Counted from the first letter of the stretch, positions 24,801 through 38,073 are shown. The stretch is DNA of 64,000 bases from Syngnathus acus (GCF_901709675.1 NC_051100.1:13684286-13748285), one strand, 5' to 3'. Notes: generated from the letters alone by a model not told the origin. A program made the numbers and translations.

Positions 24801-27800
24801 CAGGAGACGGAGTCTGCCGTGGGAGCCGTGTCTGACCGGGGTCGAGGCTCGGGTCGCTCAGCCGGCGCCCCCGCCAGGATGGCGCCGGTGGTGCGGACCG
24901 TGTGCTATGTGGCGGCCGAGCTGGTCCGCCTGGTGAGCTGCGTGGAGTCCATGAAGCCTGTGCTGCAGTCGCTTTACCACCGGATCCTGCTCTACCCGCC
25001 GCCGCAGCACCGCACCGAGGCCTTGCGTGTCACCAAGGAGGTGGGACGCCCGTGGCGCCATGTCAGCTCACCACTTGCAACGTTTGTCCGTGCCGCCTTT
25101 CAGATCGTGGGAAGTCCTCAGCGGCTGTTCGACCTGGCCGGGCCGAGCCTCACCGACCCCGAAGGCGGGAAGCGATCCTTCTCCAAAAGGAAGTCGCACC
25201 TGGACTTGCTGCGACTGTCAGTGCACCTGATGCCCGCTAGCTAATGCTACGTTGTGACAAGGCGATGTCACTGCTAGGCGTGGGCCCATTTCAGATGATG
25301 CCCGCATGGTAACTGTGAGCAAAACTGTCCTGCCGGCAAATGACAGCTCTGAAAAGCAGGCTTTTTTTGGCACCCAACGCGATCAATTTGAGTTCAGCGC
25401 CGTCCTTCTAATCTAATTCTCCTCAGTAAGCCACAGCGTGGCCACCTGTCGAGAAGACGCCCGCAGGCTCCAAGGCCGGGTTGTCCTTGGAGCTGACTCG
25501 GACCCGCCAGCACCATTTTTTGAGCGCTTATTGGAACCTTGACTTTTTCAAATGGGTCATCGGCCCCGCCTGGTGGTGTTATCGCGTGACATCGCGTTGT
25601 GACGCAATTAAAACGGGATCATGTAGACTGACATATCCCAACGTCTCAGCATCTGTTTGTGACGTGCATATGTGTTCAGCATGATGGACGGCATGAAGGA
25701 GGCGTGCCTGAAGGGCGGCACGGAGGCGTGTTACTGGAGCGTCTTGTGCGTGTGCGCTCTGCTGCGAGCACTGGAGGAGCTGTCACAGGGGCGGGGCCTC
25801 ACACCAGAGCAGGTATGCCCGTGTCGAGAGGACGTCATGCTGTCGCCGTCATCGTGTCGCGCTGCCGATGTCGCTCCCGCTCAGGTTCGTCTGGCACTTC
25901 GTCGCCTTGATGAGCAGAAGGATGGCACGGAGTTGTCTCGCGCGTCCACGGAGGGGAATGAGGCCGACGTTCTGTGGCAGAGGTGGATTCTGTCCTCCGA
26001 GGGGCCACCATGGGACGCCACGCTGGAGCGCAGCCCCGACGTTAGCATTAGCATCACCACAGACGCAGGCCAAACTGCGTTGGACTCTGAGGAGGAGGCA
26101 AGGCCGTCTCAGGAGGCCTGCGTGGTTCCGCCCGATGTGGTCCTACGAAGCCACGCCCTCGTGTACCCCGACATCACCAACTTCCTGTCGGTGGACTCCA
26201 GAACTGCGTCGTGCTACAGCGAGAGCAACTTCAGGTGAAACTCTGCATCGGTTGTGTGCTGCAGGTGTGTGCGTAATGTTTGTGTGGTCCCAGGGTAGAT
26301 ACATTTTTCTGCTGCGTGTGATGTTTGGTAAATGAAAGCGTGCGTGTGCGTGTTCAGCATGGAGGAGCAGGACTCGTCGAGGACGGAGTTGGACTCGTGC
26401 GACCAGTTCTCCACGGCGGCTGAGAAGGACTCGGGCCGTTCGGACGCGTCGGACGTGGGCTCCGACAACGCATCGCTGGCCGACGAGGGCGAGTCCGGTC
26501 CGTCGGAAGCGCCAGCTCGGCTCTCGCTCAAGCCGCCGTGCCACCGGGAAGCGGACCGGCATGGTGCCCGCCTCTTTGTGCGCTCGCTGGCTGCGCTGCT
26601 GCCCAGACTTCTCAACGTCAATGCCGCCCCCAGAGTCGACGGACTCTTGCAGGACTTTGCATGCACCTTCTGCTCCGGACTGCGGGCCGGTCAGTTTCTA
26701 AGTCACCTTGGTGTCACCGTTCTTGTGTGAGTACCATTTACACTGAAGCGTGCATGCACTTGATAGATGGGATCCCCTCGCCGGGCGTGGAGGTGGGGTT
26801 GACTCTGAGCTGTCAATCGCTGATGAACGCCGACGGCATCTACCTGCTATCCTTCTACGCGCTGCTGCTCAACCTCAAGCTGCGCAACTGCAACTTCTAC
26901 CAGCGAAGGGCGCTGCCCACTGCGCTGGGCCCGGTGAGGGCCGCCGTGCATGCCACCCTCATTTGTCTTGATTGTTCACTATCTGTTTGGACCTGGCAGA
27001 AGGAGTTTGTGCGTGCCATCCAGAGCAGCGGCGTGCTGGTGCTCTTGACCCAGGCGTGGCTGGAGGAGGTCCACCGTCAACTTCTGGAACGAGACCTGCT
27101 GGCTCAGGTCAGGTCCTGGCCGGTGCCTGATGAGAGAATGCCGCCTCTCCTAACCATGCTGATTGGTAGCGCACGCGCACCTACACATGCACACACATGT
27201 GCACAGACGCACACAGACGCATGGCTTTAATCCCATCAGACATCGACGGTTTGGGCAGCAGTGCGGTTGGCGGTCAGCTGATCGGGAGGTTCAGCCAATC
27301 TGCACCCTCGTGTAACAGAGCAGGCAGCGACGCCATGACGGCGGGTGCGCACGTCGCCGCGTCATTCCTCCAGCATGTGACGGGAACCGACCGCGCTAAT
27401 GCCGCCGCCGCCGGCGTCCTCCCCAAGGCGCCGCGTTGTCGCGCTTCCTGCTGACAGGCGTGTGGAGCCAGCTTATGGAGATCTTGTCGGCACCGCTGAC
27501 GGGCCGCGTGGCCGGCAGCTCTAAGACGCCGCCGGTCTTCGCCAGGGAGCAGAGCCGGCCACAGCGCGACACCGTCTGTCTCAGTCTGGATGGACTTCGG
27601 CAGGCCGCCGCGCTCAGCTGCGCCCTCGGTAGGTGTGCTGCGGGCCATCGTCAAGTTGGGCGTGTGCGCGTGCTTATGATGCTGTGCACGCTTTCAGGTG
27701 TGGCCACCAACTGCGCGGCGGCCTCGGCCCAAATAGCCGCCGCCTCCTGCGCGCTGGAGGAGTGCGATGAGAGGGAGGGGCCTGAGGCGAGGGATGCCCT

Positions 27801-30800
27801 CACGCAAGGTGATGACGCACTGGCACACACACACGGACAACAAGAGCGCCGACTTGCCGTATGTGCGTGTGCGCAGTGAAGCAGTGTCTGGAGCAGATGG
27901 CGCGGCCGGCGGCCGGCGGCCTGCATGCGGCGCACGTGCTGTGCATGGACGCCATCTTGAACGTGGGCTTGGAGATGGGTAGTCACAACAGCGACTGCTG
28001 GACACATGTCTTCAGGTGACACACGCAAAGAGACGTGATGCCATGTCGCTCTGCCGTGTAGTGCACACACTTACACATACACTTGAAAGTGCATTATTTT
28101 CACATTTTTTTCTTTTAGTTGTGACCCGCCATTTCACCAATGATGTTGTGTGTGCCGTGCGCATGCATGCATGTATTTGTTTGTGTGTGTCAGGGTGACA
28201 GAGTACATCAGTTCTCTGGAGCATGCTCTCTTTAGCGTCACCTCTCAGGCGCCACCACCGCCCACCCTCCCCCAGCGGTGTCAGCAGGGTGTGCCCGCCA
28301 ATCGGGCGCAAGGCAACGCCTTCCCGCCCTGCCCAACTCTGCCCCTCAGTTTTCCACCGACCGTCCGGGAGCTTCTGGTCCAGGGCGAAGGAGGGGAGCG
28401 CGGACCGGACGTCAAAGAGGGAAGCCCGCTGACCGGGCCTGGCACCGCCAAGTTTGTGTGCGCGCTGTCCACGCAGGCCGACAGGTGGGCCAAACGACAA
28501 ACTCCGCCGCATTGGGAACCCGCCCACCGAAAAACCAAAGCACGCCTCACGCTCCTATTTGTGCGCTCACTTGCAATGATGCTGCCGTGCCAGCAGATGA
28601 ATTTTGCTTTGGAAAGCGCCAATGGGTGTGCCGGAAACGCCTCGCAGGCATGCTTGTAACATGTTGTGTGTGTGTGTTTTGGGATCAAAGACTGATGTTT
28701 TGGAGCGAACCCAAGAACGGCTGTCTAGGTTCACCAGCTGCGTATGCCTGTATACGCTGTCCTCCTGGACGAAAAGATCTGGCACACCCTGAATGACGTT
28801 GTTAATGTTCTCCTAATCCTAACCCTCTCCACAATTAGCATTTGGGAGATGGAGCGCGAGGCGACTTTGGTGTGCGCCACGATTGTTTAGACAGCTTGCC
28901 CAGCTTGCCCTGACTCCTGGGTGAATGACGCATATGCATGGTTACTCAACTCACAGCATGTCGTCGGCCAAGCTGTATTCTAGGTTTGGTCACGTGATGT
29001 TCTGCAGAGAGCGGCTTGCCGGTTTTCTGACGTAAAACTCTTTTTGCAGAAAAAACATAGAAATAATAATGTGCCCGGAAAGCCCCACCTGTTAATTTTT
29101 GAGCAGCACTGCATCAAGCTTCTGCATGGCTTCAAACTTGTGTGAGGACAATCCTTCTTGTGAGCAACCTAACACACGCGTATCTTTCAGGTTGTTTGAA
29201 GATGCGTCGGGTAAACTGAACCTGCTGTCTCTGCTGGGCTTCCTGCAGCAACTGAGGAAAGCGTCCCGGTGTCAGCTCTTCCACTCCATCTCTGACACTG
29301 GGGACTATTCGCTCGCCATGCCAGGTACGCACGCTCGAGGCCGTCAAAGGCGAAGTGGGGCGCTTTGAGCTCTCCGGGATTTGCCACTGTCAAGTTACGT
29401 TGCAGGAGAGCACAGGTCGGCGCACAAGTCCAGCTCCCTGCACCTTTTCCGTCTGGGGGAGGCCATGCTGAGAATCGTCAGGGACCACGACAGGCCGCTG
29501 CTGCACAAGATGAGAGCCTGGAGCGTGGTGGCGCCGCACCTGGTAGAGGTAGGCAACGGTTGCGCCACCTCGTCATCAAGAACGCGTCAAAACTCTGGGT
29601 GTGCGCGTCCGCTTGGCACATAGGCGGCGTGCCACAAAGAACGTCACGTGTCCCAGAAGGCGGTTTCCTTCATCCATGACGTCCTGACCGAGGTTCTGAG
29701 GGGCTGGAGCGAGCCGTCTCACTTCCGCTTCAACGAGGCACTCTTCCGACCGTTTGAGCACATCATGCAACTGGAACTGTGCGACGACGACGTCCAGGAC
29801 CAGGTGAAGCCCCGCAGGTCGCTCTGTCAGACTCCGGCATCCAAATCCAAACGCTGGGTCAATGTTGCCTTCAGAGGGAAAAGGTGGACGGCCTCTGTTT
29901 CAGCATGAAAAATGTTTACCTGCGGTATACTTTGGCTATGGCTCGCGTGATAGCCGGTTGGCCTCTTGACCGCACATGTGGCGCCTGAACGGGTGGCGAA
30001 CAAAAGATTGAAGGTGGACATTGGATTGATTTTTAAAGAGCCCAGGGCGCCACTCCCATTCTCGAAGGGAGGAAGTTGCTCCGAAAGGCAGCTTGCATTT
30101 CTGCCTAGCCTAGCAGCTAGCTGATGATTGATTGCTCTGGTGCCATCAGGTGGTAACATCCATTGGCGAGCTGGTGGAGATGTGTTCTCCTCGCATCCTG
30201 TCCGGCTGGCGTCCGCTGTTCAGTGCCCTCAGGACTGCCCGCGGCGCCAAGATGGAGGCCAAAGACGAGCTGCCAGGAGAATATGCTGTTGGTACGTATG
30301 CCACGCCACGCGCGGCGCCACTGGACGGAGAGTTGTGCATCTCCACGCCGTCTCTGTGCTCGGCAGGAGAGCGCCAGGCGCCCGTCTTCGACGTCTTTGA
30401 GGCCTTCATCGGCACGGACAGCGTCCAGGTGTTTGCCAATGCCGCCGCCGACTGCATCTTGTGCCTCATGAAGTTCGTCAAAGGTTTAGGTAGGCCACAC
30501 GCGCACAGGTGGAAACGCAAATTAGGGCCAGCTTTCAAGCTCAGGCTCGGCTTTCCAATTGGCCCGCCTGACTGAAAGCACCATTTGCAAGTATGCCATA
30601 CTGCTCATTTCCAGCTGCCAGTCATGTCTTTTCATTTTCTTTCTTCTTTTCTTTCTTTCAGGCGATGTCGACAACGAGGAGATGGGTGAGCGTACGCTGC
30701 CGCCGTCGTCCCGCAGCTCCCTGGACCTGTGCCTGCCAGCGCTAGCCTACCTGCGTCGATGTTCTCAGGTGACCGACTTCTCGGGCCCCGTCGCCGTCCG

Positions 30801-33152
30801 TCATGTGACGCTTTCTTCCCCTCCCCCCTCCTTGGCGGCAGCTGCTGGCCAGCATCTACAAGATGCCATCAAAGCCCGTCTTCCTCGGGGCGCGGCCGGC
30901 CAGCCTGCCCGCCGGGACGGGTGGCCAGATCGCACTGGAAGGCGTCCTGCGGGACTTTGATGACGACACGGGTGAGCGAGGCTGGCAACAGTGAGGCGAG
31001 GCGGAGGGTGCTGAGCAGTCTTGCCCGCCTCCTGACGCGTGTCTCTCAGGTCTAATCCAGGTGTGGATTCTGCTTCTGGAGCAGTTGACGGCCGCCGTGT
31101 CCAACTGTCCTCGCAGGCACCAGCCACCTACCCTGGAGACACTCTTCCTGCTGCTGCGAGAGGTTGCCGTTGTGCCAGGTGACCTTTCCAAACAGCGCTT
31201 TGCTCAAGTTGCTATCATATGGCGATCATGTTGCACATTGTAGGTCCGGGCTTCGCCATCTGGGCTGTGGTGCAGCTGCTGCTGCCTGCCATGTCGCTGT
31301 GGCTGCAGCGTAGCCGCGGTGAGCCCGCCTTCTGGGACACGGCCGCCGCCAACTTCAGACACGCCATCGGCCTCTGCTGCGAGCTGGTGGTGGAGCACGT
31401 CGGCACCTTCATCGACGCAGGTGACGCGGGGCCTCGACAAAAATGAAACAGGAAAAAGATGACAGCAACCGACCAAGTGCGCGTTGCAAAATTTGCCCTG
31501 CCCGTGCGCGCTCCCGGAACAATGGCGTCGCCTTTGATTCTTGTGTGGCTGTGCGTCAGACCTAGGTTGTGAGTTTTGGATCAACCTGATGCTGAAGGAG
31601 CTCTTCGGGCTGTTGGTGTCATGCGTGTCGCAACCGGCTGAGACCGTCTCTAGAGTGGGCTGCTCCTGCATCAGGTCTCAAGGGCGCACGCACACACACG
31701 CGCATGTGCGCTTCACCCACCGCGCTGATATGCCGCTGTGTCGGCCGTAGGTACGTGCTGGTGACAGTGGGTCCGCTCTTCACTGAGGAAATGTGGAGGT
31801 TGGCCTGCTGTGCCCTGCGGGACGCCTTCTCTGCTACCTTACGGCCTGTCAAGGTACGCCCGAAACAAAATGAGCATCTCAAAAGCGTCCTGCAGATGTG
31901 GCTCGAAGCTGTAAAACTGCTTCCACTATTTACATCAGTAAAAATTAGGTCAGGTTGTTCATGTCAGTGGCCCTCGTGTCTTGTCTTTGAAGAAGTCGCC
32001 CGAGAGTGTCTGGCCATGAATGTACTTTCCATCTTGCGTGTACCTGCAGAAGCTAGCGTCATCTTTCCGCAGCGGCTCAGATAGTCTCTGCGGCGACGCC
32101 TGTGAAGTGAAGGTGGCCGCTCCCTCACCATCCCCGTCGGCGGAGGCCGAGTGCCAGAGGATCAGAGCCACGGCACAGCAGGTCACTGGCAAGGCAGCGA
32201 GGCGGCGACTGAAGTGACGCCTCAAATAAAATCTGCGTGCGTGTGTGTGTGCGGGTGCACGCGACAGGTGTTCATGTCCGACAGCCAGTGCCTGCCAAAG
32301 ACCCCCAACAACAAGGACGGTTTTGAGCACGTCCAGTCTTGCGTTTTCATCATTGAGCCACCGTTTGACCGTCACGCTGACGGACACGCTCATAACAGGT
32401 GAGGCGCCAACGTGCACCCTTTGTGTTGCTCAAAGAATCAAATTAGCTCTACAACATTGATGCTACTTAGCATTAGCATTGGCCTAGCCACTTGAAAAGC
32501 CAGATGGTTGAAAGGCTAAGCCAGGGGTCGGGAACCTATGGCTCGTGAGCCAGATATGGCTCGTGAGCCAGATATGGCTCGTGAGCCAGATATGGCTCGT
32601 GAGCCAGATATGGCTCTTTTGGTGACGTTAAAAACGTTATTAAAAAGAATACATTAGTACACTCAAAAAATCGTTGGTCTTAATTAAAATACATGCATTT
32701 AATTGTATTTAACCTATCTTTTTTTTTTTAAATGGTATGGCTCTCACGGGAAATAATTTTTAAAAAATTATTTATGGCTCTGTCCGCCAAAAATGTTCCC
32801 GACCCCTGGGCTAAGCTATACTCTTTGCCTTGCTTGAAGCTGCTTTCATTTGGGCCACACTTTGGGCACGCATGACTTTGTATGGAAACATGCTGAATGC
32901 TCTCAAAATGTAACTTGCTGTCAAAATGTGATATTTTCTTCTGCTGCTCTTAGGAAAGTGGGGTAAGATTTTCTTTTCCCGCCACGTAACAGGCTTCAAC
33001 CACAGGTGCACTCGCGTCCACTAATCCTGTTGCTGTTTGACGTCTGTTAGCATTCCATTCCGTAGCGTGGTGGTGAGCCTGTTGTCACATCAAGTTCTTC
33101 TGCAGAATCTTTCAGACGTCTTGCTGGAGGTACAATAACAGCAACGCACGTG

Positions 33153-33194
<42 letters not shown>

Positions 33195-35806
33195 CAATCA
33201 ATCAATCAAAGGAGTTCGTCGAGCAGCCCGCTGGCCAGGAGAAGGCGACGCCTGTCACGCCTGAACCCACCCCGCGTGCGACGGGCTTCCTGCGCTACGT
33301 GTCCACGGCCAACCTTTCCATCATCCTCGACCTGCTGCTTGACTCCTACAGGTGGGTGGAGCTGTCCGCGCGCAATGTCACTCACCACTCGTCGTTGTAA
33401 GCGTTCTTACGTGCAACACGCGTTACGGGCGGGTTGCGATACGTTTGCTTTTACTCAACGCGTCAAAATCGATCGATTGATCAACAATGAGCAAATCTGA
33501 ATTTGAATAATCAGGCCGTGTTTTGGAGGTGTCATTTTCTTCCAAACGGACTTCTCTGATTTCCCACGTTGACCCTCGCCAACTTCGACCTTGACTTGGC
33601 AAAGCGATGAGCCAAACGTGCGCCATTGTCGTCCATGTTGCGAGGCGCTGTTTGACGTTGCCGTGCGCGCAGGACGGCGCGCGACTTTGACAGGCGTCCG
33701 GGTCTCAAGTATCTGTTGATGAAAGTGTCAGGCGTGGGCGGCGCGGCCAATCTCCACCGCCAGGCGGCCATGAGCTTCAAGCTTTACATGCAGGCGCTAT
33801 TGGCGGCCATCTCCACTCAGGCTGACGGCATGACGGCTCAGCAGGTACTGCCCCTTCTTCTTCACGGCCCCGCTTCTTCTCCATCGCTTAAAGGCGCTGC
33901 GCCTCCGCCGCAGGTCAAGATGATTCTTGACGAGGACGGAAGCTCGGACTCCTCGCGTCCCGGCTCGGCATCCTCGGAGGACGAGGACATCTTTGAAGAG
34001 ACGGCGCAGGTAATGCTTGCCCGCTGACATTTGTCCAAATTTGGGGTTGAGCATACGGAATCTGTGTGTATGTGGTTGTTCGTGTTGGCAGCCCCGCTCA
34101 ATGCAAAGCCAGTCGCGGCGTCAAGCGCACTTTTTTGCCAAACGTCAACCAAACAGCCACAATGACGCTTAGCGCTAGGCAGTCCCTGAAATACACCATG
34201 CAACAATTTGTTTTCAAATTGAACTTTTGCTCTTAGAGGTAGAATTTTAGTTGGATTTTTTTTTTGGGTAGGGGTGGTCGCATAACCTTTCGAAAATCCA
34301 CACTTTTTGTCTTAAATACTTTTGAAAGACCAAATGTTGTTTTAAAAACGTCACTTTGAAAAACGTTATTACCAATGTACGGGGACCCTCGTACGACTTT
34401 AGCCTGAAATCGAATTTAGCCTGAAATCAGACAACACGTGACTATGTGACAGTTTCAGTCTTTTTCTTTTTTAAGTCAACAATCTTTTTTTCATTCGGAA
34501 GGGGACAAAAAGTAAAACGCAAAGCAGTTTAGGTGATTGACCTGTCCGATGTGTCCAAACGCACGCAGGTGAGCCCCCCATGGGGGCGCGACCAGCGGCA
34601 TCAGCGGCAACCCACCATGTCATCCCTGAGTGCGGCAGCGGGCAGTGTGTCGGAGTGGGCGTGGCTGGTGAAGCGTCTTCACAAGCTGAGCGCCGACGTC
34701 TGCGCCAGTTACATCCAGATGCATCAAGACCTGGAGGAAGAGGAAGTCTTCGCCACCGCGCCAACCTTGCCCTCTCCCTCGCGAGGCGGGGACGGCCACG
34801 CCTTCTTCCTGCCACTCTTGCCATTCGAGTCACCCGTGCCCCCGGAGGAAGGTGGAGTCACGAGTGGTACCGGCGTGCCTCCATCGTCGAGAGATACGCC
34901 CGCGCACAGTCCCGCATTCAGGTGAGATGTGACCACGTAGCATCGAGTGCCGGGGCTTTATGTGAAGTACTTACATGGATTTGATGTCTTGTTCAGCTGC
35001 GCAGGAAGCGTCCCCGCCAGAAGCCTGGCAAAGCTGGTGAGCCAATACAAATGCAGGAAGGAGCAGCAGCAGCGCGACAGGCGGTGGAGGCGGGTCCATG
35101 GGCAGGAGCAGCAGCTGCCAGCGGCCCCTCCCCTCAGACATTCGCACAGCGCCAGAGTCCTTGGGTCCAGATCGGGTTCAGCTGTCAGCGCTCACGGACA
35201 CGTTGCTGCCGGTGATGCGCAAGCGCAGATACAGGTGGCAGCACCGCACCCGTTTGTCATGCGTAACAAAATGCAGCGACACGTGTTGCTGTGTTTTGTC
35301 ATCTTTAGCCCCACATCGCCGGGTGTCACACAACATGTCATGTCCCCGGCATCGAGAGCGAGCCGCTTCCAAGGGTTCCCATTGGTGAATCATTTGTCCA
35401 CAAAAAGGAAATGACCAATTAAGAGTGCGAGCAGATTGGACTTGGAGCTGGGATTTCGGCCGCCTTACACTTGCACCATGTTGTCGTGCAGCATGTGATG
35501 TGTGACTGCCATGTTGTTCTGTGACATCCTCTCTCTTGCATCTCGTAAAACATGCAACGTGTTGTGAGATTTGGCACATCCTGCTCCAAGTTGTGACACA
35601 TGTGCATTCCTCAGGCGTGGAGCAGCATGGTGGCGACAGCACTGCACCAGGTCCTGCAGCTTTCTGACGTGGCCTTTGTGGCGCTTCAGCCGGCGCTTTA
35701 CCCGAGCGTGTGCCGGCTGGCGTGTCACGTCAGTGACGGCGCCGTGCGGCAAGCCCTGTGCCACTGGCTGGAACGTGTGGGAAGACTCTATGGCATTATC
35801 GCCTGA
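21811..35806 (+). CDS. arfgef3: Brefeldin A-inhibited guanine nucleotide-exchange protein 3 (ARFGEF3/BIG3), complete
   Basis: A large BIG/GBF-family cytoplasmic protein of secretory tissues whose Sec7-like region is regarded as atypical. My 42 exons sum to 6267 nt (2088 aa): 21811-21895, 22743-22794, 23020-23101, 23486-23626, 23699-23767, 23923-24039, 24124-24169, 24250-24334, 24410-24514, 24604-24716, 24793-25040, 25104-25216, 25680-25812, 25885-26234, 26358-26689, 26767-26933, 27000-27165, 27240-27344, 27428-27628, 27698-27808, 27877-28015, 28194-28484, 29191-29324, 29406-29548, 29624-29803, 30150-30291, 30367-30489, 30662-30768, 30842-30971, 31050-31178, 31244-31420, 31560-31674, 31751-31853, 32050-32181, 32268-32398, 33051-33129, 33212-33351, 33673-33844, 33914-34009, 34569-34921, 34997-35234, 35615-35806. 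All phases agree. It starts MEDILRRLHK (DCB region). Recognisable stretches are HQRSINTAVRATLSQ, SMKPVLQSLYHR, YPDITNFLSVD, DIDGLGSSAVGGQL, CHKERHVSQKAVSFIHD and VFDVFEAF, ending GRLYGIIA. Human is about 2177 aa. Introns hold hAT MITEs at 23160-23442 and 32522-32808. A distal AATAAA is at 36301-36306. Confidence 0.96.
23160..23442. mobile_element. 283-bp hAT MITE in arfgef3 intron 3
   Basis: Ends CAGGGGTGGCCAACC are inverted, with perfect 8-bp duplication CTCTACGC (23152-23159, 23443-23450). It is a deletion derivative of the family at 5460-6560. It contains a 55-bp tandem duplication (23177-23231 and 23232-23286) that includes the perfect palindrome GGCTCGCGAGCC. Confidence 0.95.
28485..29190 (+). 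other. arfgef3 intron 22
   Basis: One of the longer introns of the gene. No repeat or extra exon recognised; frames on both strands here are chance. Confidence 0.6.
32522..32808. mobile_element. 287-bp hAT MITE in arfgef3 intron 35, with 18-bp tandem repeat
   Basis: Ends CAGGGGTCGGGAAC are inverted, with perfect 8-bp duplication GGCTAAGC (32514-32521, 32809-32816). Near the left end, four copies of an 18-bp unit ATGGCTCGTGAGCCAGAT fill 32538-32609. Confidence 0.95.
33153..33210. repeat. (TTGA)n/(TCAA)n inverted microsatellite at an arfgef3 splice acceptor
   Basis: About ten TTGA units run straight into about five TCAA units, making a self-complementary tract that ends at the AG acceptor of exon 37 (exon from 33212). 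The usual pyrimidine tract is absent. The whole intron is only 82 bp. Confidence 0.9.
34010..34568 (+). other. arfgef3 intron 39
   Basis: AT-richer intron, no repeat recognised with confidence. Confidence 0.55.
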
Positions 35807-36379
35807 CGTCCATTTGACGCCACGTCCTCTTGGCGTGGCGGCGCAATCCTTCGCTTGTCGTGGCTAATTCCCTGCTAGCTTCCTGCCACTGCGGTGCCCG
35901 TCCTGCCTGCAAGGAGCAAGAGTGAGCCGACGGTGAAGCTGTCAAGATGATCATGCAGACCACAGTTTTGTCTTGCGTGGTGCTTTTGTTGCCTCCTGGT
36001 CAATATTGTTTGTTAGCCAGCACGTCCCGTATTGATGTCTCTTTATGGATTTGCGTCAATTCTTCGTTGTGCCTTCTGCACTGTCCTCAAATACAAGTTG
36101 CTGTTTGGTCCATTGAATAAGTATTTTTTTCCCTAAGCCTGTCCTACTTTGTGAGCAGTCATTGAACATCATCAGTTTCCCCATCAACTTGAGTGAGTAC
36201 AGCGGAACTTTATTATTATTTAACATCTGTGTCATAGTACAGTATGTAACAATGGCGTGTATCATAATGAAATACAAACAATACACAGTATACAGCACTA
36301 AATAAATTACAATATAATACAGGTAAAATAAAAAGCTAGGGCTTTTCTCATATATTTGTCAATTATACAAACGAGATTA
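35807..36379 (+). other. arfgef3: arfgef3 3' untranslated region and flank
   Basis: Follows the TGA at 35804-35806. No clear AATAAA occurs before 36301-36306, so either the 3' UTR is about 500 bases or a variant signal such as the AATAAG near 36116 is used. Confidence 0.5.
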
Positions 36380-36970
36380 ATAGTGTTGGATTTTTGGTCC
36401 ACAATTTAGGGAGCACGCTATCCACGCCTCACGGCAAAAGCCATAGCCAATCACCTGTTATCCAATTTACTCACCGCGTGCTCGTTTTATTTCTTCAGTT
36501 TTAGGAAAAGGCTAAGACACCGAAACAAAATTTAGACTTACGCAGGTTGGTTGAGTTCAATCACAATTCTTGTTAAGAAAGCTCTGTTTTCAGGAAAGTA
36601 CAATACATCGCTGGGCCTTTCGTGCGACCATGCTCAAGAGCAGAAAGTCTCCATTCAGGAAAGGCAACGTTCAAGGTTCTTTGGTCGGCTTATATTCAGT
36701 TGCACATGCCAGTGTGGGCCGAGTTTGATGGGTGATGAGTCAGGGGGTGTGGCAAGTTCGCAGGAGAGTTTGATTCCATGGGAGTGGGTGCTGGTTCGGT
36801 GAGAGCTGGTTCCGTGGGGTTGGGTGCTGATTATGGGCAATTCGATGTGTGTGGGGGCTGTTGTTTTTCTTTCCGTCTTTCAGCCTTGACGATCATCTTT
36901 GGCCGGGTTCTTGGCTGTCTCCCTCTGGCACCTCTACTGGTTTTTATCTCCAAGTGTCCTTCCTGTAAAC

Positions 36971-38073
36971 CAGGGGTCCCCAAACTTTTTCCTGTGAGGG
37001 CCACATAACTTTTCCCTTCTCTGATGGGGGGGCCGGTGTCAGTTTGTAACAGAAAAAGTGTGACGATCGTAGGGGAGCTTAAAAAATTTATTGTTTTCCA
37101 GAAAGCCGCATATAACCAAATAACGGTTATTTAATAACCCTTTCCAGGTTCTTTACAGAAAAAAAGTCAGGAAACAAATAATAACACTATTAATGAAATA
37201 AATAATAACTAAATAACCCTCTCTGAGTTCTTCACAGAAAAAACAGGAAATAAATAATAACTAAATAACTCTCTCTGGGTTCCTCATAGAAAAAAAAGCC
37301 ATGGAACATTAACTTTCTGTTGTGCCATGCACAATCTTAACAGATAAAAGTTCAGCTCAGTTGTCAGAGCAGAATCTCTCTGACACATATGAGCAGTCTC
37401 TTAAAGTTCTTGTGTTCCTTCCTTATAATCCTTTTGTAGGTTCCAGTAGGCTTGTAGACACCGCTGTCTTTTTTGTTAAAGTTTGCTAGTGCGTCATAGT
37501 CTGGAGTAAAATTTGTTGTGGCAATTCTTAGGTGAGATCCGAGGTGTTGGTCCGTTTACCTCGATCTGTGACGGTTTGATGTTGACGTTCATGTGGCTGA
37601 ACGTCACGTCGCGTACGTCGAGCCAAATTGGCCACTCTCTTTTAAACGCTCGGCACTGTGTCCACCTTGCTTTTCCTTGGGCGACTCATTTTAATGGAAG
37701 GATTCCAGGGGAAGGTTTGTGGGTGGCTTTAGCGCAAAACTGCATCTGAAAGCTCAGCGCGCGAATTACAAGAATGCTGTCGTCACAGCCCACGCTCTAA
37801 ATTCGGGACTGATACAAATAGAGCGCGAGTGCGCCATGTCCGTACTACTGAGTACGTACACGCACTTGTGAGTGTGCACCGAGCTTTCTGACACGGCTTC
37901 CGGTAGTAAATGCGCAGGCGAGCGCTTCCCCATCTACTGGGGAAACGCAGTCATTGCAGGCAAAATGACCAAAAAAAAAAGTTTAATAATACAATTTGTT
38001 CAGGGTTGGCGGGCCGGATTAAACGGTCCCGTGGGCCGTATCCGGCCCGCGGGCCGTAGTTTGGTGACCCCTG
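36971..38073 (-). mobile_element. hAT element with internal-deletion transposase (copy A)
   Basis: Ends CAGGGGTCCCCAAAC / CAGGGGTCACCAAAC are inverted; the 8-bp duplication CTGTAAAC (36963-36970, 38074-38081) is perfect. The minus-strand interior matches the family at 45991-47280, including the transposase C-terminal motif near 37510-37720. The catalytic core is missing. Confidence 0.9.

Noticed and set aside
26143-26666. Long minus-strand frames opposite arfgef3 exons 14-15
   Set aside because: Shadows of sense coding sequence; low-complexity Arg/Ser-rich translations.
28012-28527. 171-codon antisense frame across an arfgef3 exon
   Set aside because: Mirror of the GC-rich sense exons; no domain, no start context, no splice sites. 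The sense frame is supported by phase and family match.
32538-32609. CRISPR-like direct repeats
   Set aside because: Pure 18-bp tandem with no spacers, inside a hAT with a perfect TSD in a vertebrate intron.
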